The position numbers and the translations under genes were made by a program. This document shows positions 33,570 through 42,085 of a DNA stretch of 64,000 nucleotides, piece by piece. Numbering within the stretch: the stretch's first letter is position 1; each line of letters opens with the position of its first letter. The DNA is from a bacterium (GTDB taxonomy: Bacteria > Oederibacteriota > JAAXVQ01 > JAUVAV01), in NCBI GenBank assembly GCA_021108215.1, contig JAIORK010000036.1, positions 86,948 through 150,947 of the forward strand. Reading direction: 5' to 3'. The notes below the pieces were generated by a model, which saw only the letters and a list, made by a program, of their open reading frames with translations, was not told the DNA's origin and made no database searches.

Positions 33570-34277
33570 TTACCCTGATTTTAAAAGTAAAGCAATGTGT
33601 TTCATATCCTGCCAGACATATTTTTTATTTTGCGGACGATAAAGCAATGCTGCAGGATGGTAGGTCGGAACAACCGGGATACCCTGATAGGTGTAAATTT
33701 TACCACGCAGTGTACCAATCGGTTCTTTTGTCTGCAAAAGCACCTGTCCGGCAAATGCACCGAGTGCACAGATCACCTTGGGTTTTATTAAATCCAGCTG
33801 TATTTTCAAAAAAGACTGACATGCTTCAATTTCCACAGACGAAGGATTGCGGTTTCCCGGCGGACGGCATTTCAAAACATTGCAGAGATAGACTTCTTCT
33901 CTTTTGAGTCCGATGGATTCAATAATCTTGGTCAGTAAGTTCCCCTCCTCTCCCATAAAGGGACGGCCGCTTTTATCTTCATCCAATCCCGGCGCCTCAC
34001 CCACAAAAACCAATTGTGCTGAAGGATCTCCTTCACCAAACACCACATTCCGCCGTGAACCAGCCAGCTCACATTGCTTACAATTTTTCACCTGCGCATA
34101 GAGTTTTTGAAATCCATCCTGTTCTTTGGCTGCGGGTTGCAGGATGCGGCTGGGGGATGTCTTACCTGTCCGGAAAAACGAAATAATATTATCACCGCGG
34201 TTAATCTGTGCAGCAATATTTTTTTTCATCCGGCGAATTGAGTCCAGTAATTCATTCTTGAGTTGTGACATAGCCAT
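33570..34277 (-). CDS. Uracil-DNA glycosylase, type 4/5 (Fe-S cluster)
   Basis: A 235-residue protein with an N-terminal extension (about 1-50) and the family 4 UDG core. The core has four cluster cysteines (KNCKQCELA, LKCRPPGNRN, EIEACQSF), the active-site motif VFVGEAPGLDEDKSGRPF and the DNA-binding motif VPTYHPAALLYR. It excises uracil from DNA to start base-excision repair. No close operon partner is evident. The N-terminal extension resembles that of longer proteins annotated as DNA polymerase-associated UDGs. Confidence 0.93.
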   Translation of the reverse strand: MAMSQLKNELLDSIRRMKKNIAAQINRGDNIISFFRTGKTSPSRILQPAAKEQDGFQKLYAQVKNCKQCELAGSRRNVVFGEGDPSAQLVFVGEAPGLDEDKSGRPFMGEEGNLLTKIIESIGLKREEVYLCNVLKCRPPGNRNPSSVEIEACQSFLKIQLDLIKPKVICALGAFAGQVLLQTKEPIGTLRGKIYTYQGIPVVPTYHPAALLYRPQNKKYVWQDMKHIALLLKSG

Positions 34278-34794
34278 CCCTTTTCATCATTCTTATCTTA
34301 ACCAGTCGATCCTGAAAAAGTCAAATCGGAACCCATTTCCCGATGAAGTCTGGTCAGACGATTGAGCGAGTACGCTGCCAGGCATTGCCCGGCGGACTTG
34401 CCCGGCGAATGCCGGGTGCCGGGATTTGGATGATACACTAACACCTCGCCTTCGTGGCTACTATTTAAGTATCTATCCTCATCCCCATTCTGTACTTTGT
34501 CCTTTGGCAGTTCACGCGATCAATCGTCTGAGTAGGGAATGGTCGCGACCATTCCCTACTATCGGTTGAGGCCTGTGCGTATTGTTTCACGCCTATGCTG
34601 CAAATGGGCAATACAATAATACGGGGACATACAAATGGTATGCTACAACAAATCAAAAACCGTAAAAACATTTACAGTCCACACCCATGCAGCTTATTCG
34701 TCCAACAACACGCACAGGTCTTTTTTACTATTTCTTCACTACTTTCAACACTTTTCATGTTTTTCAGAATCGGCTAATTATTCTACACAATACC
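34278..34794. repeat. Gene-free stretch holding imperfect inverted-repeat element G and two palindromes
   Basis: Element G spans about 34350-34535. The left arm is TCAGACGATTGAGCGAGT then ACGCTGCCAGG; the right arm is TTTGGCAGTTCACGCGATCA then ATCGTCTGA. Its core matches element F at 14275-14427, while its outer arms do not. Just inside the left arm lies a GC-rich palindromic insert (about 34383-34425, with GCCCGGCGAATGCCGGG). Directly after the right arm comes a perfect 28-bp palindrome (34532-34559, half-site GTAGGGAATGGTCG). The remaining 235 bases up to the PorV-like gene show no gene. Confidence 0.75.
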
Positions 34795-35796
34795 CTATCC
34801 GGGCAATAAATTAATCACCAGCGACAGCAAGTGCGTCAGGCCCATACCGGCCGACGCTTCCCCTGCCAATGCATAATCCAGTTGTACAATTGCCAAATCT
34901 TTTAAAAGAAAGCCGTACCCCGCGCCCAGTGTCCATTGACCTGAATCCAGACCTGCCCGAACCGCCAGGCGGGGAATAAATTGATACTCTACCCCAAGCT
35001 GATAATGAAACTCCCGAAAAGCCCCGGCAGCATGGAAAAATTCCCCGCCCAAATCAACTGCCACAAGCAGTTTGTTTTCCAGCATCCGATGCAGAACTCC
35101 GGCACGCAACAGCATGGGAAGCCGGTCCAGATAATCTCCCGGCCATTGAATCGTACTATACACGTCCTGCATCATCAAACCCCACTGCCAGTGGGGTGTT
35201 ACTTTTTGAAAAATCGCCAAATCCATCCCCAGGCCATTGCCGGACACCTCATCCAGGGAATGGGTTATTATTTTAATATTCGCACCCAGACTTAAACCTG
35301 CGGGGGTTTTTGCCGCAGCGGAAAAAAGATAGGTGTCTTGCATATCCTTAAATGTATAGTCCGCTTCCGGACGGTTAAACGTCCGCGCTTCGATATCATC
35401 GCCGGCGGAAAAACTGACCCAGCTGGCGCCGAAAGCGTACCTGCCTCCGTCCTGTCGTATCCCGGGATAAATAAAATTAAGAAAATTCCAGGATCGATCC
35501 CATTCCAAAATACCGGTTTGTGAGGCAATGCTGATCGCTTCTAAAAAAGGCAAGGCTGCCGGATTCCAGTAAGCAACTGTGGCATCATCCGCCAATGCGG
35601 TTCCGGCATTACCCATGCCCATAGCACGCGCCCCAATACCCTCGCGCAGATAAGCGGCTGCTTGGCCGGCTGCATAAACCTGCGAAATACACGGACCATA
35701 GCTGCTACCGGCTATCACGATCAGTCCCAGTGCTGCCGCGATCAGTCGCCGCACCGGCAGTCGTTGCTTGCGATGTATGCTTGATTGCCTGGTCAT
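34795..35796 (-). CDS. PorV/PorQ-family outer-membrane protein (pair 1)
   Basis: A 333-residue barrel protein. After an N-terminal signal sequence (about 1-43) it has the family hallmark IGARAMGMGNAGTALADDATVAYWNPAAL, followed by alternating beta-strands (AFGASWVSFSAGDD, HYQLGVEYQFIPRLAVRAGLD, WTLGAGYGFLLKDLAIVQLDYAL). PorV is the outer-membrane shuttle of the type IX system that takes sorting-domain cargo to the surface. The start overlaps the stop of the upstream subtilase by ATGA. That subtilase ends in a sorting-like domain, so cargo and carrier are made together. Whether it works with a true type IX machine cannot be told from this window. Confidence 0.82.
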   Translation of the reverse strand: MTRQSSIHRKQRLPVRRLIAAALGLIVIAGSSYGPCISQVYAAGQAAAYLREGIGARAMGMGNAGTALADDATVAYWNPAALPFLEAISIASQTGILEWDRSWNFLNFIYPGIRQDGGRYAFGASWVSFSAGDDIEARTFNRPEADYTFKDMQDTYLFSAAAKTPAGLSLGANIKIITHSLDEVSGNGLGMDLAIFQKVTPHWQWGLMMQDVYSTIQWPGDYLDRLPMLLRAGVLHRMLENKLLVAVDLGGEFFHAAGAFREFHYQLGVEYQFIPRLAVRAGLDSGQWTLGAGYGFLLKDLAIVQLDYALAGEASAGMGLTHLLSLVINLLPG

Positions 35797-37403
35797 TGAT
35801 TTAATACCGCAATCTTATTTTCATAAATTTCACCATTCACATCCAACCGGTAGAAATAGATACCGTTGGCGACCCAATCGCCCTGGTTGTCATGTCCGTC
35901 CCAGACAAGCGTGGCGCCGGGATAGACCACACTCCCTGAGACTGTCTGCGTATACACCAAATGTCCCATGGCATCCAAAATGGTCAATTTCACCACGCCG
36001 CCTGCCTGCTCTGCCGGGATCATGATCTCGGTTTTTTCCCCTCTGGCCGGTTGAAACGGGTTGGGAAAATTATAACTTGACCGTCCGGTTTTTTTCAGAA
36101 CATAGGTGGTTGTATTGCGCAGCGCCTGGTAAACATTCACCTGACCCCATCCTAATTGCCGGTTCCACCCGTCCGGATCATTTACCAGACTGCCGGTCTT
36201 GGTCGCTGTCATGCATAGCCGGTTTTTGACTTCGTCCGGCGCCAGGTCCGAATTTTGTATTAACAGCAGTGCGGCCGCGCCAGCTACAACCGGCGATGCC
36301 ATGGAGGTGCCGTATGAATAGGCGTAGGAATCGTCTGCCATAAAATAAGTACTCAACAACATGGTTGCATTATTTCCGCTATCGTGCCCACCCGGCGCGG
36401 CAATGTCTACATAGTCATGATACTCTGAATAATCCGCCCAGGCGCCGGTACTTGTCGTCGCTGCCACAGCAATCACCGAAGGATATGCTGCCGGGTAAAA
36501 TATCGGATTACCTTCCTGGGCAAAATTCCCGGCTGATGCAACAACCACGCAGCCTTGCTGATACGCATAGTCAACTGCATCCTGCAGCGTCTTACCCATT
36601 GCATCACTGCCAAAACTCAAATTCAAAACCCGGGCACCATGGTCCACAGCCCAAATAATTCCGCCGGCAATATCCGAATCAAAACCAACGCCGTCACTAT
36701 CCAGCGCTTTGATCGGCATTAATTGAATACTCCCATCACATGCTGTGCCTGCAATCCCGATCGTGTTATGCGTCGTCGCACCGATAATCCCGGCCACATG
36801 AGTCCCGTGGCCTTCATCATCGTTTGCATTGCCGTTTAAATTGACATAGTCTCTTCCGGTTACCAATTGCGCACTTAGATCCTGATGATCCAAACGAATA
36901 CCGCTGTCCACAATGGCGATGATGATTGTATTCCCACTGGGGATCAATCCTTCGGCAAAAGCACGATCCGCTGCCACAGCTTCCAGCCACCATTGACTCC
37001 CGTTTTGGTAAAAAGCATCATTCGGCCCATTGGTAAGCGGCGCAGTTGCAATCCGCCGGTAATTAGGTTCAATATACTCAACCAGCGAAGACTGCTGTAA
37101 TGTCTTGAGCACCTGCTGCAGCGTATTGGGATCAGCAAGCTGCCATTGTCCTACACCAAGCCGCTCTGAAATAGTGGATATTTTTTTTCCATAAGGGGAC
37201 AGCAAGGCCTGCTGCAACACCTTCTTTTCTTTCGTCTGAAGTCCCAAGGACTGCGCTGCATGAACAATACTTTCCTCGCTTAATTGACTTTTAAATTTTA
37301 TCAGCAGCTCGCCCGGTTTGTATGAGGAAGCCCATGACGCACCGGCTAGCAAAAACAACACTGCGATCATGATGATGAAAGGCATACCTTTTTTCATAGT
37401 CAT
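35793..37403 (-). CDS. Secreted S8 serine protease with FlgD/T9SS-like C-terminal domain (pair 1)
   Basis: A 536-residue preproprotease. It has a signal peptide (about 1-25), a propeptide (ELLIKFKSQLSEESIVHAAQSLG to about 130) and the catalytic domain with Asp in IAIVDSGIRLDH, His in GHGTHVAGIIGA, the oxyanion Asn in VASAGNFAQ and Ser in YGTSMASPVVAGAAALL. The C-terminal domain (about 440-536) opens SSYNFPNPFQPARGEKTEI and ends ANGIYFYRLDVNGEIYENKIAVLNQ, the FlgD-like sorting pattern. There is no Thr-Pro linker, unlike the subtilase at 7973-9907. It is coupled by a 4-nt overlap to a PorV-like gene. Confidence 0.93.
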   Translation of the reverse strand: MTMKKGMPFIIMIAVLFLLAGASWASSYKPGELLIKFKSQLSEESIVHAAQSLGLQTKEKKVLQQALLSPYGKKISTISERLGVGQWQLADPNTLQQVLKTLQQSSLVEYIEPNYRRIATAPLTNGPNDAFYQNGSQWWLEAVAADRAFAEGLIPSGNTIIIAIVDSGIRLDHQDLSAQLVTGRDYVNLNGNANDDEGHGTHVAGIIGATTHNTIGIAGTACDGSIQLMPIKALDSDGVGFDSDIAGGIIWAVDHGARVLNLSFGSDAMGKTLQDAVDYAYQQGCVVVASAGNFAQEGNPIFYPAAYPSVIAVAATTSTGAWADYSEYHDYVDIAAPGGHDSGNNATMLLSTYFMADDSYAYSYGTSMASPVVAGAAALLLIQNSDLAPDEVKNRLCMTATKTGSLVNDPDGWNRQLGWGQVNVYQALRNTTTYVLKKTGRSSYNFPNPFQPARGEKTEIMIPAEQAGGVVKLTILDAMGHLVYTQTVSGSVVYPGATLVWDGHDNQGDWVANGIYFYRLDVNGEIYENKIAVLNQ

Positions 37404-37458
37404 ACTACAGACGTCCTTTTGTTTTTTTCACCCTGCTTTAATCATCCTGCGCCCAGCC

Positions 37459-37480
37459 GGGCGAATACATGAATTCGCCC
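37459..37480. repeat. Palindrome of the GGGCGAAT family at the coaBC 3' end
   Basis: GGGCGAATACAT and GAATTCGCCC form a near-perfect palindrome that touches the coaBC stop codon (37481-37483). Together with the adjacent GTAGGG it resembles a widely dispersed bacterial intergenic repeat. Confidence 0.65.
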
Positions 37481-38680
37481 CTACTGTTCCAATTTGATCA
37501 TTTTCCCGATCCGGTCACAGATCAATCCGGCAACCGCATCCTTGGACTGGCGTTCAAATAATTCCACGCTATCCTCCCGGTCAATACAAAAAATTTGCGC
37601 AGTATCCGCCGCAAAAGCATCTTCCGGTCCGGATGCCTGATTGGCGATCATGAGATCACAATTTTTAGCCTTCCGCTTGGCAATGGCCGCTGCCTCAATA
37701 TTTTCCGATTCCGCCGCAAACCCAACCAGAAGCTGGTGCTGTTTCTTCGCGCCCATCTCCTTTAAAATATCCGGATTGGGTTCCAGCTTAATCCGATCAG
37801 GCATCTGATTCTTTTTAATTTTACCCACAATATTTTCTGCCGGTTTAAAATCCGCGACCGCCGCCGCCGCAATCACAATATCTGTTTGCAAAAACACCTG
37901 CATGGCGGCAGCATGCATTTCCTTGGCCGTGCCAACCAAAATACATTCAACACCCCCAGGTGATTCCAATGCCACAGGTCCGGAAATAAGCGTTACGCAT
38001 GCACCCCGGCGCTGCGCTTCCTGCGCTAAAGCGTATCCCATTTTCCCGGTTGATCGATTGGATAAATAGCGAATGCCATCCCAAGGCTCGCGGGTCGGTC
38101 CGGCAGTAACAAGCACTTTTTTCCCGGCCAGCGGACCGGTCGGTACCAGCATATCGCTGACTTGGTTAAAAATAACTTCCAACCCGGCCAAACGGCCTTT
38201 GCCCTGTTCCAGACAAGCCAATTCGCCTGAAGCAGGCTGGACCCAGTGGTGCCCAAAACGTGTGAGTTTTTGAATGTTTTCCTGTGTCGCTGGATTTTCC
38301 CACATACGGGTATTCATGGCAGGCGCCCAGAGAATCGGCGCAATGGTATCCAACACCAGCGCAGATAATAAATCATCGGCACGCCCCCGGGCAACCCTGG
38401 CGATGGTATCCGCAGTCGCAGGTGCGATGAGCACCAGCTCCGCCCATTGGGCCAAAGAAATATGCGGCACCGGAGATGCCGGGTCGGCAAACAGAGATGT
38501 TACCACCGGCCTGCGGGTAATGGTCCGAAATGTCAACGGGGTGATAAATTGTTGCGCATTCCCGGTCATAACCACTGTGACATCCGCTTCCGCCTTGATT
38601 AATTTCCTGGCCAGCTCGGCGGCTTTGTATGCGGCAATACTTCCGGTCACCCCCAGAAGTATACGCCGACCTTTTAACAT
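37481..38680 (-). CDS. coaBC: Bifunctional phosphopantothenoylcysteine decarboxylase / phosphopantothenate-cysteine ligase
   Basis: A 399-residue fused enzyme of coenzyme A synthesis. The CoaC flavoprotein half opens RRILLGVTGSIAAYKAAEL and has the substrate motif PAMNTRMW and the catalytic Cys in GELACLEQGKGRLA. The CoaB half has VTAGPTREPWDGIRYLSNRSTGKMG and KIKKNQMPDRIKLEPNPDIL. The ATG at 38680 follows rpoZ after five bases and has AGGAAT upstream; the frame is open to 38734. The order yicC-remA-gmk-rpoZ-coaBC is a widespread conserved operon. Confidence 0.95.
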   Translation of the reverse strand: MLKGRRILLGVTGSIAAYKAAELARKLIKAEADVTVVMTGNAQQFITPLTFRTITRRPVVTSLFADPASPVPHISLAQWAELVLIAPATADTIARVARGRADDLLSALVLDTIAPILWAPAMNTRMWENPATQENIQKLTRFGHHWVQPASGELACLEQGKGRLAGLEVIFNQVSDMLVPTGPLAGKKVLVTAGPTREPWDGIRYLSNRSTGKMGYALAQEAQRRGACVTLISGPVALESPGGVECILVGTAKEMHAAAMQVFLQTDIVIAAAAVADFKPAENIVGKIKKNQMPDRIKLEPNPDILKEMGAKKQHQLLVGFAAESENIEAAAIAKRKAKNCDLMIANQASGPEDAFAADTAQIFCIDREDSVELFERQSKDAVAGLICDRIGKMIKLEQ

Positions 38681-38684
38681 CGGA

Positions 38685-38894
38685 TTATTCCTTTGGTCTG
38701 ATTGCGACGTGGCTGGTAAGATCGTTCTGCTCAATATACTCGTTCAACGCCACCCGGGTAATTTTATCCCCACCGGTATTTTCCTCATTGACGCCGTCAT
38801 TGGCCAGCCGACGGGCAATAACCGACATCCGCAACACTGCCTCATATTTGCTTCCCACTTTATCCACAATTTTTTCCAGATCCAAAGTATTCAT
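38685..38894 (-). CDS. rpoZ: RNA polymerase omega subunit
   Basis: A 69-residue protein with the omega pattern: an N-terminal helix LEKIVDKVGSKYEAVLRMSVIARRLAND and the short VALNEYIEQNDL element. Omega helps fold beta-prime and, in some bacteria, binds ppGpp. AAGGAG precedes the ATG. Its place between gmk and coaBC is the standard one and makes the assignment firm despite its small size. Confidence 0.93.
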   Translation of the reverse strand: MNTLDLEKIVDKVGSKYEAVLRMSVIARRLANDGVNEENTGGDKITRVALNEYIEQNDLTSHVAIRPKE

Positions 38895-38916
38895 ACGACG
38901 TACTCCTTTTGTTCTT

Positions 38917-39510
38917 TTATTTTTTCCGGGTTCTGCGTTTTACGCTTACCCGCAATCGTTCAGCGATTAAAATCGCCTTTATCTGCGCAACCGCTTCTTC
39001 CAAACGATTGTTCACAACCGAATAATCATAATCCTTCACAAATTTCATTTCCCAACGGGCATTTTTCAGCCGCTGCGCAATAGTCCCGCGATCGTCTGTG
39101 CCTCTGAACCTCAAGCGTTTTTCCAGCACCTGAAAAGACGGTGGTTGAATAAAAATCAAAACCGCCTCCGGGTCAAGCCGTCTGACCGTCAAGCCGCCCT
39201 GAACATCAATCACCAACGCAACATCTTTGCCCAACTTTCGCTGCCGGGCGACTTCCTGCTTTAGCGTCCCATAATAGTGTCCATGAACTTCGGCCCACTC
39301 TAAAAACTTTCCCGCCTGTATATCGCGTTTAAAAACCGCTTTGTCCCGATAATAATAATCACGGCCATGACGCTCACGCCCCCGGCGCTCACGGGTGGTG
39401 GCGGAAATACTGCGGACGATTTTTTTGTCCCGCTTTAAAAGCCGGTCGCAGATGGTTGTCTTACCGCTGCCGGAAGGTGCTGAAATGACAATGAGTCTTC
39501 CGCGCTTCAT
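38917..39510 (-). CDS. gmk: Guanylate kinase
   Basis: A 197-residue enzyme with P-loop [16 protein letters not shown] (about 10-25), the GMP-binding region [19 protein letters not shown] and [18 protein letters not shown], and the lid region [18 protein letters not shown]. It phosphorylates GMP to GDP. The start overlaps the remA-like stop (ATGA), and rpoZ follows closely. The C-terminal tail is unusually basic (SVKRRTRKK). Confidence 0.96.
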   Translation of the reverse strand: MKRGRLIVISAPSGSGKTTICDRLLKRDKKIVRSISATTRERRGRERHGRDYYYRDKAVFKRDIQAGKFLEWAEVHGHYYGTLKQEVARQRKLGKDVALVIDVQGGLTVRRLDPEAVLIFIQPPSFQVLEKRLRFRGTDDRGTIAQRLKNARWEMKFVKDYDYSVVNNRLEEAVAQIKAILIAERLRVSVKRRTRKK

Positions 39511-39797
39511 TGTTTTTTATTCCGTCCCCGGTTTTCCGTCCCGGTCTCCGTTGTGCCATTGCCGTAAAATCGCTGGGATAGGGTCTCGGGTTGGAGTGCC
39601 GAAAGCACAACATGATCTGAATCCATCACCAGAACCGCCCGGGTACGCCGCCCATGGGTGGCGTCAATCAATTTTCCATTGGCATGCGCTTCCTCACGCA
39701 GCCGTTTCACCGGTGATGAGTCGGGCGCAATAATAGCGATGATGCGCCAGGCTGCAAGACTGCTGCCGTAACCAATTGGTATCAGTGTTGTTTCCAT
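39507..39797 (-). CDS. DUF370 / RemA-like regulatory protein
   Basis: A 96-residue protein. The first 80 residues match the DUF370 (RemA) family: [69 protein letters not shown]. In Bacillus RemA is a DNA-binding activator of matrix and osmoprotection genes. In other phyla the family is found, as here, between yicC and gmk with no known role. The tail (about 80-96) is polar and probably disordered. Confidence 0.9.
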   Translation of the reverse strand: METTLIPIGYGSSLAAWRIIAIIAPDSSPVKRLREEAHANGKLIDATHGRRTRAVLVMDSDHVVLSALQPETLSQRFYGNGTTETGTENRGRNKKQ

Positions 39798-39807
39798 CCC
39801 CCACCTG

Positions 39808-40686
39808 TTATTCTAAATTCTGTACCTGCTCACGAATTTTCTCTATTTCTTCTTTCACACTCACCACATGCTGCGCCAATATCGCATCATTGACCTTGGC
39901 GCCAATCGTGTTGATCTCGCGGTTCATTTCCTGGATAAGAAAATCCAACCGCCTCCCGACCGGTTCCTTGCTCTGAATAAAAGAACCAAACTGCGCCAGA
40001 TGTGATCCCAGCCGCACGATTTCCTCAGTCACGTCGGAACGCACGTGTTTTATGATGACTTCCTGCGTAATTTTCCGCGCCTCATTGCCATCCGTATTAA
40101 TCCATGAAGAAATTTTCTTATACAATCGTTGCTCCTGCAGCTTGAGGGCAACGCGAAACCGTTGCTGAATTTGCTGAAGAGTTTTCCGGATTAATCCCAA
40201 CCGCAACCGGATATCCTGGGTCAGGCGTTTACCTTCCACGCGTCGCATAATCGCAAGGCGCTTCAAAGCCTGCTGCAGGGCCTTCTCTACCAACGGGCTC
40301 ACCACATTGGTTTGAACCGGCCGCTCCTCAACCCGCACCACATCGGGGAGCCTTGCCAAAAGCGGTAAATCCGGGCGGCCTTTCAAATTCAAGCGTACGC
40401 CTGCGCGGCTCAATGCACGCATGTATTTCGCCGCCAAATCAACATCCACCACCGGCTCCCGGGTCCCGGCGACCGGCGACAATAAATGCACATAGACCTC
40501 CGCGCGGCCGCGACGGATCACGTCGCGCAAACGCTTTTTCATTTCCGATTCCAATTCCCACAAACCGCCCGGCAATTTGATAATTGCTTCAAAATGCCGG
40601 TGATTCACGGTCTTCACTTCAATGGCAACCGCCATTTTTCCATGACGCGCCTCACCCCGGCCATACCCGGTCATACTGGTAATCAT
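39808..40686 (-). CDS. yicC: YicC family endoribonuclease-like protein
   Basis: A 292-residue protein with the family start [33 protein letters not shown], the middle [15 protein letters not shown], and the C-terminal domain (DUF1732-type) [49 protein letters not shown]. YicC proteins are reported RNA endonucleases and regulators of small-RNA decay. It opens the remA-gmk-rpoZ-coaBC operon. The ATG overlaps the stop of a small membrane-protein gene (ATGA), which may therefore belong to the operon. Confidence 0.94.
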   Translation of the reverse strand: MITSMTGYGRGEARHGKMAVAIEVKTVNHRHFEAIIKLPGGLWELESEMKKRLRDVIRRGRAEVYVHLLSPVAGTREPVVDVDLAAKYMRALSRAGVRLNLKGRPDLPLLARLPDVVRVEERPVQTNVVSPLVEKALQQALKRLAIMRRVEGKRLTQDIRLRLGLIRKTLQQIQQRFRVALKLQEQRLYKKISSWINTDGNEARKITQEVIIKHVRSDVTEEIVRLGSHLAQFGSFIQSKEPVGRRLDFLIQEMNREINTIGAKVNDAILAQHVVSVKEEIEKIREQVQNLE

Positions 40687-40931
40687 GCAGACTCCTCAGA
40701 TGACTTTTTTTCCATAAAACGGTTGATCACCGCCGCAACCAATAATCCGGCACTTAAAAAAATGAATACATAAATAAGTATGACCCGCATTACTGCCGGA
40801 TTAAGCGGCTGTAATGACAAAATCGTGATGATGGTTATTGCCGCCAATACAAAAATCCCCAGCAACGCTACGCGAATGGAAAATTCCGGGGTTCCTGCTT
40901 TGATTTTTCCCTTACTATTTGGAGAAGGCAT
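40683..40931 (-). CDS. Small two-helix membrane protein of unknown function
   Basis: An 82-residue protein with two membrane helices (about 20-42 and 48-71) and a Lys/Glu-rich end. I recognise no family. I place the start at the ATG at 40931 because the open frame upstream (to 40979) runs through a clear terminator hairpin. GGGAG lies about 12 bases before that ATG, a little far. The stop overlaps yicC, which supports a real gene. Confidence 0.65.
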   Translation of the reverse strand: MPSPNSKGKIKAGTPEFSIRVALLGIFVLAAITIITILSLQPLNPAVMRVILIYVFIFLSAGLLVAAVINRFMEKKSSEESA

Positions 40932-40956
40932 TCGATTTGACCACTCCCTTTTTCCT

Positions 40957-40993
40957 ATAAAAACGAACCCTGTAACCAAGGCTACAGGGTTCG
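40957..40993 (-). terminator. Rho-independent terminator after the second subtilase-PorV pair
   Basis: CGAACCCTGTA pairs with TACAGGGTTCG across an 8-nt loop and is followed on the minus strand by TTTTTAT. It separates the 41102-43677 pair from the yicC operon. Confidence 0.9.
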
Positions 40994-41101
40994 TAGTTCT
41001 TGCCGAAAAGAGTAAAGTTTACTTGGGATTATCCTTTTTGTCAACCAGAGAAACCCGCAGGGCATGATCTCCATCTTGTTTGATTCCATTGAATTTGACC
41101 C

Positions 41102-42085
41102 TTAAAAATTCACCTTCATGGACATCCAGTGGTCCCAACCCGTTATCCGGTTCTCTTGGGCTGCATAATCCAGCTGCAAACCGGCCCGTCCCCAACCGAT
41201 TGACGGAATACGAATACCGCCGCCCATAGCCCATGCACCATCATTGTAGCCTCCTCTGACAAATACAAGCTGATGAAATCTATATTCCGTACCAATACGC
41301 ACACGGGTCGGCATCTCGGATAAATTGTTTTCACCCTCAAGACTCAACATAATTCCGTGGGCTTGCACTGCATAGTCATATACAGCACCCAGTTTAAAAA
41401 CCATTGGAAATATTTCTTGAATACCGGTTGACCAATGCAATTGACTATAAACATCGCGTACCGCCACTGCCACCCGCAATCCTTCGATACCGCGCCATGT
41501 CAAACCGGCATCGAATCCCCAACCATTGGCATTGGCCTGATCCAGCTCATGATACAATCCCTTTGCGCCAAGTCCGAGATAAAAACGCTGATAAAACGGT
41601 ATTCCATACGCCAGCTGATAGCACCCCTCAATATCAGAAAACAGATAATCGGGATTAAGCGAATCAATGCGCCGTGCTTCAATATTGTACGTTGCCGCAT
41701 AACGAATCAGGGATATCCCAAGGGTGCCCGACTCCGCTTGACCATGGCTGCCTGAAAGTTCATCTTCCGGAAAAGAAAAAACATTAAGCGGCATGGCATA
41801 GACAAATTGCGAATAATCGCCGCCTTCAGGAAACAGGGTATACGTGGCAGCGAGCTGCTGTCTTTTCATAACCGCCAGTCCGGCCGGATTCCAATAAACC
41901 GCAGCAGCATCATCGGCCACGGCTGTATAAGCACCACCCATCCCCAACGCACGGGCATCGATGCCCATTTTTAAATAAGCACCGGCAGCACCTGCCGTTC
42001 CTTCCGCGCCGCCGGTTTTCGCAACCATGATGATTACAATCAAATACGTCACGGCCATAATTTTTTTTCTAAAATCTTTCTTCAT
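41102..42085 (-). CDS. PorV/PorQ-family outer-membrane protein (pair 2)
   Basis: A 327-residue barrel protein with a signal peptide (about 1-28, ending GGAEG) and the family hallmark MGIDARALGMGGAYTAVADDAAAVYWNPAGLAVM. Beta-strand repeats end in ITGWDHWMSMKVNF, and the terminal Phe fits an outer-membrane barrel. It resembles the protein at 34795-35796 in plan and in genetic setting. The start overlaps the upstream subtilase stop (ATGA). A strong terminator follows 109 nt after the stop. Confidence 0.85.
   Translation of the reverse strand: MKKDFRKKIMAVTYLIVIIMVAKTGGAEGTAGAAGAYLKMGIDARALGMGGAYTAVADDAAAVYWNPAGLAVMKRQQLAATYTLFPEGGDYSQFVYAMPLNVFSFPEDELSGSHGQAESGTLGISLIRYAATYNIEARRIDSLNPDYLFSDIEGCYQLAYGIPFYQRFYLGLGAKGLYHELDQANANGWGFDAGLTWRGIEGLRVAVAVRDVYSQLHWSTGIQEIFPMVFKLGAVYDYAVQAHGIMLSLEGENNLSEMPTRVRIGTEYRFHQLVFVRGGYNDGAWAMGGGIRIPSIGWGRAGLQLDYAAQENRITGWDHWMSMKVNF

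Noticed and set aside
41019-41234. 71-codon ORF over the PorV 3' end, ending in a plausible-looking acidic/basic peptide
   Set aside because: Most of it overlaps the PorV-like gene in another frame; the PorV protein already ends in the expected Phe, and there is no start signal for a separate gene.
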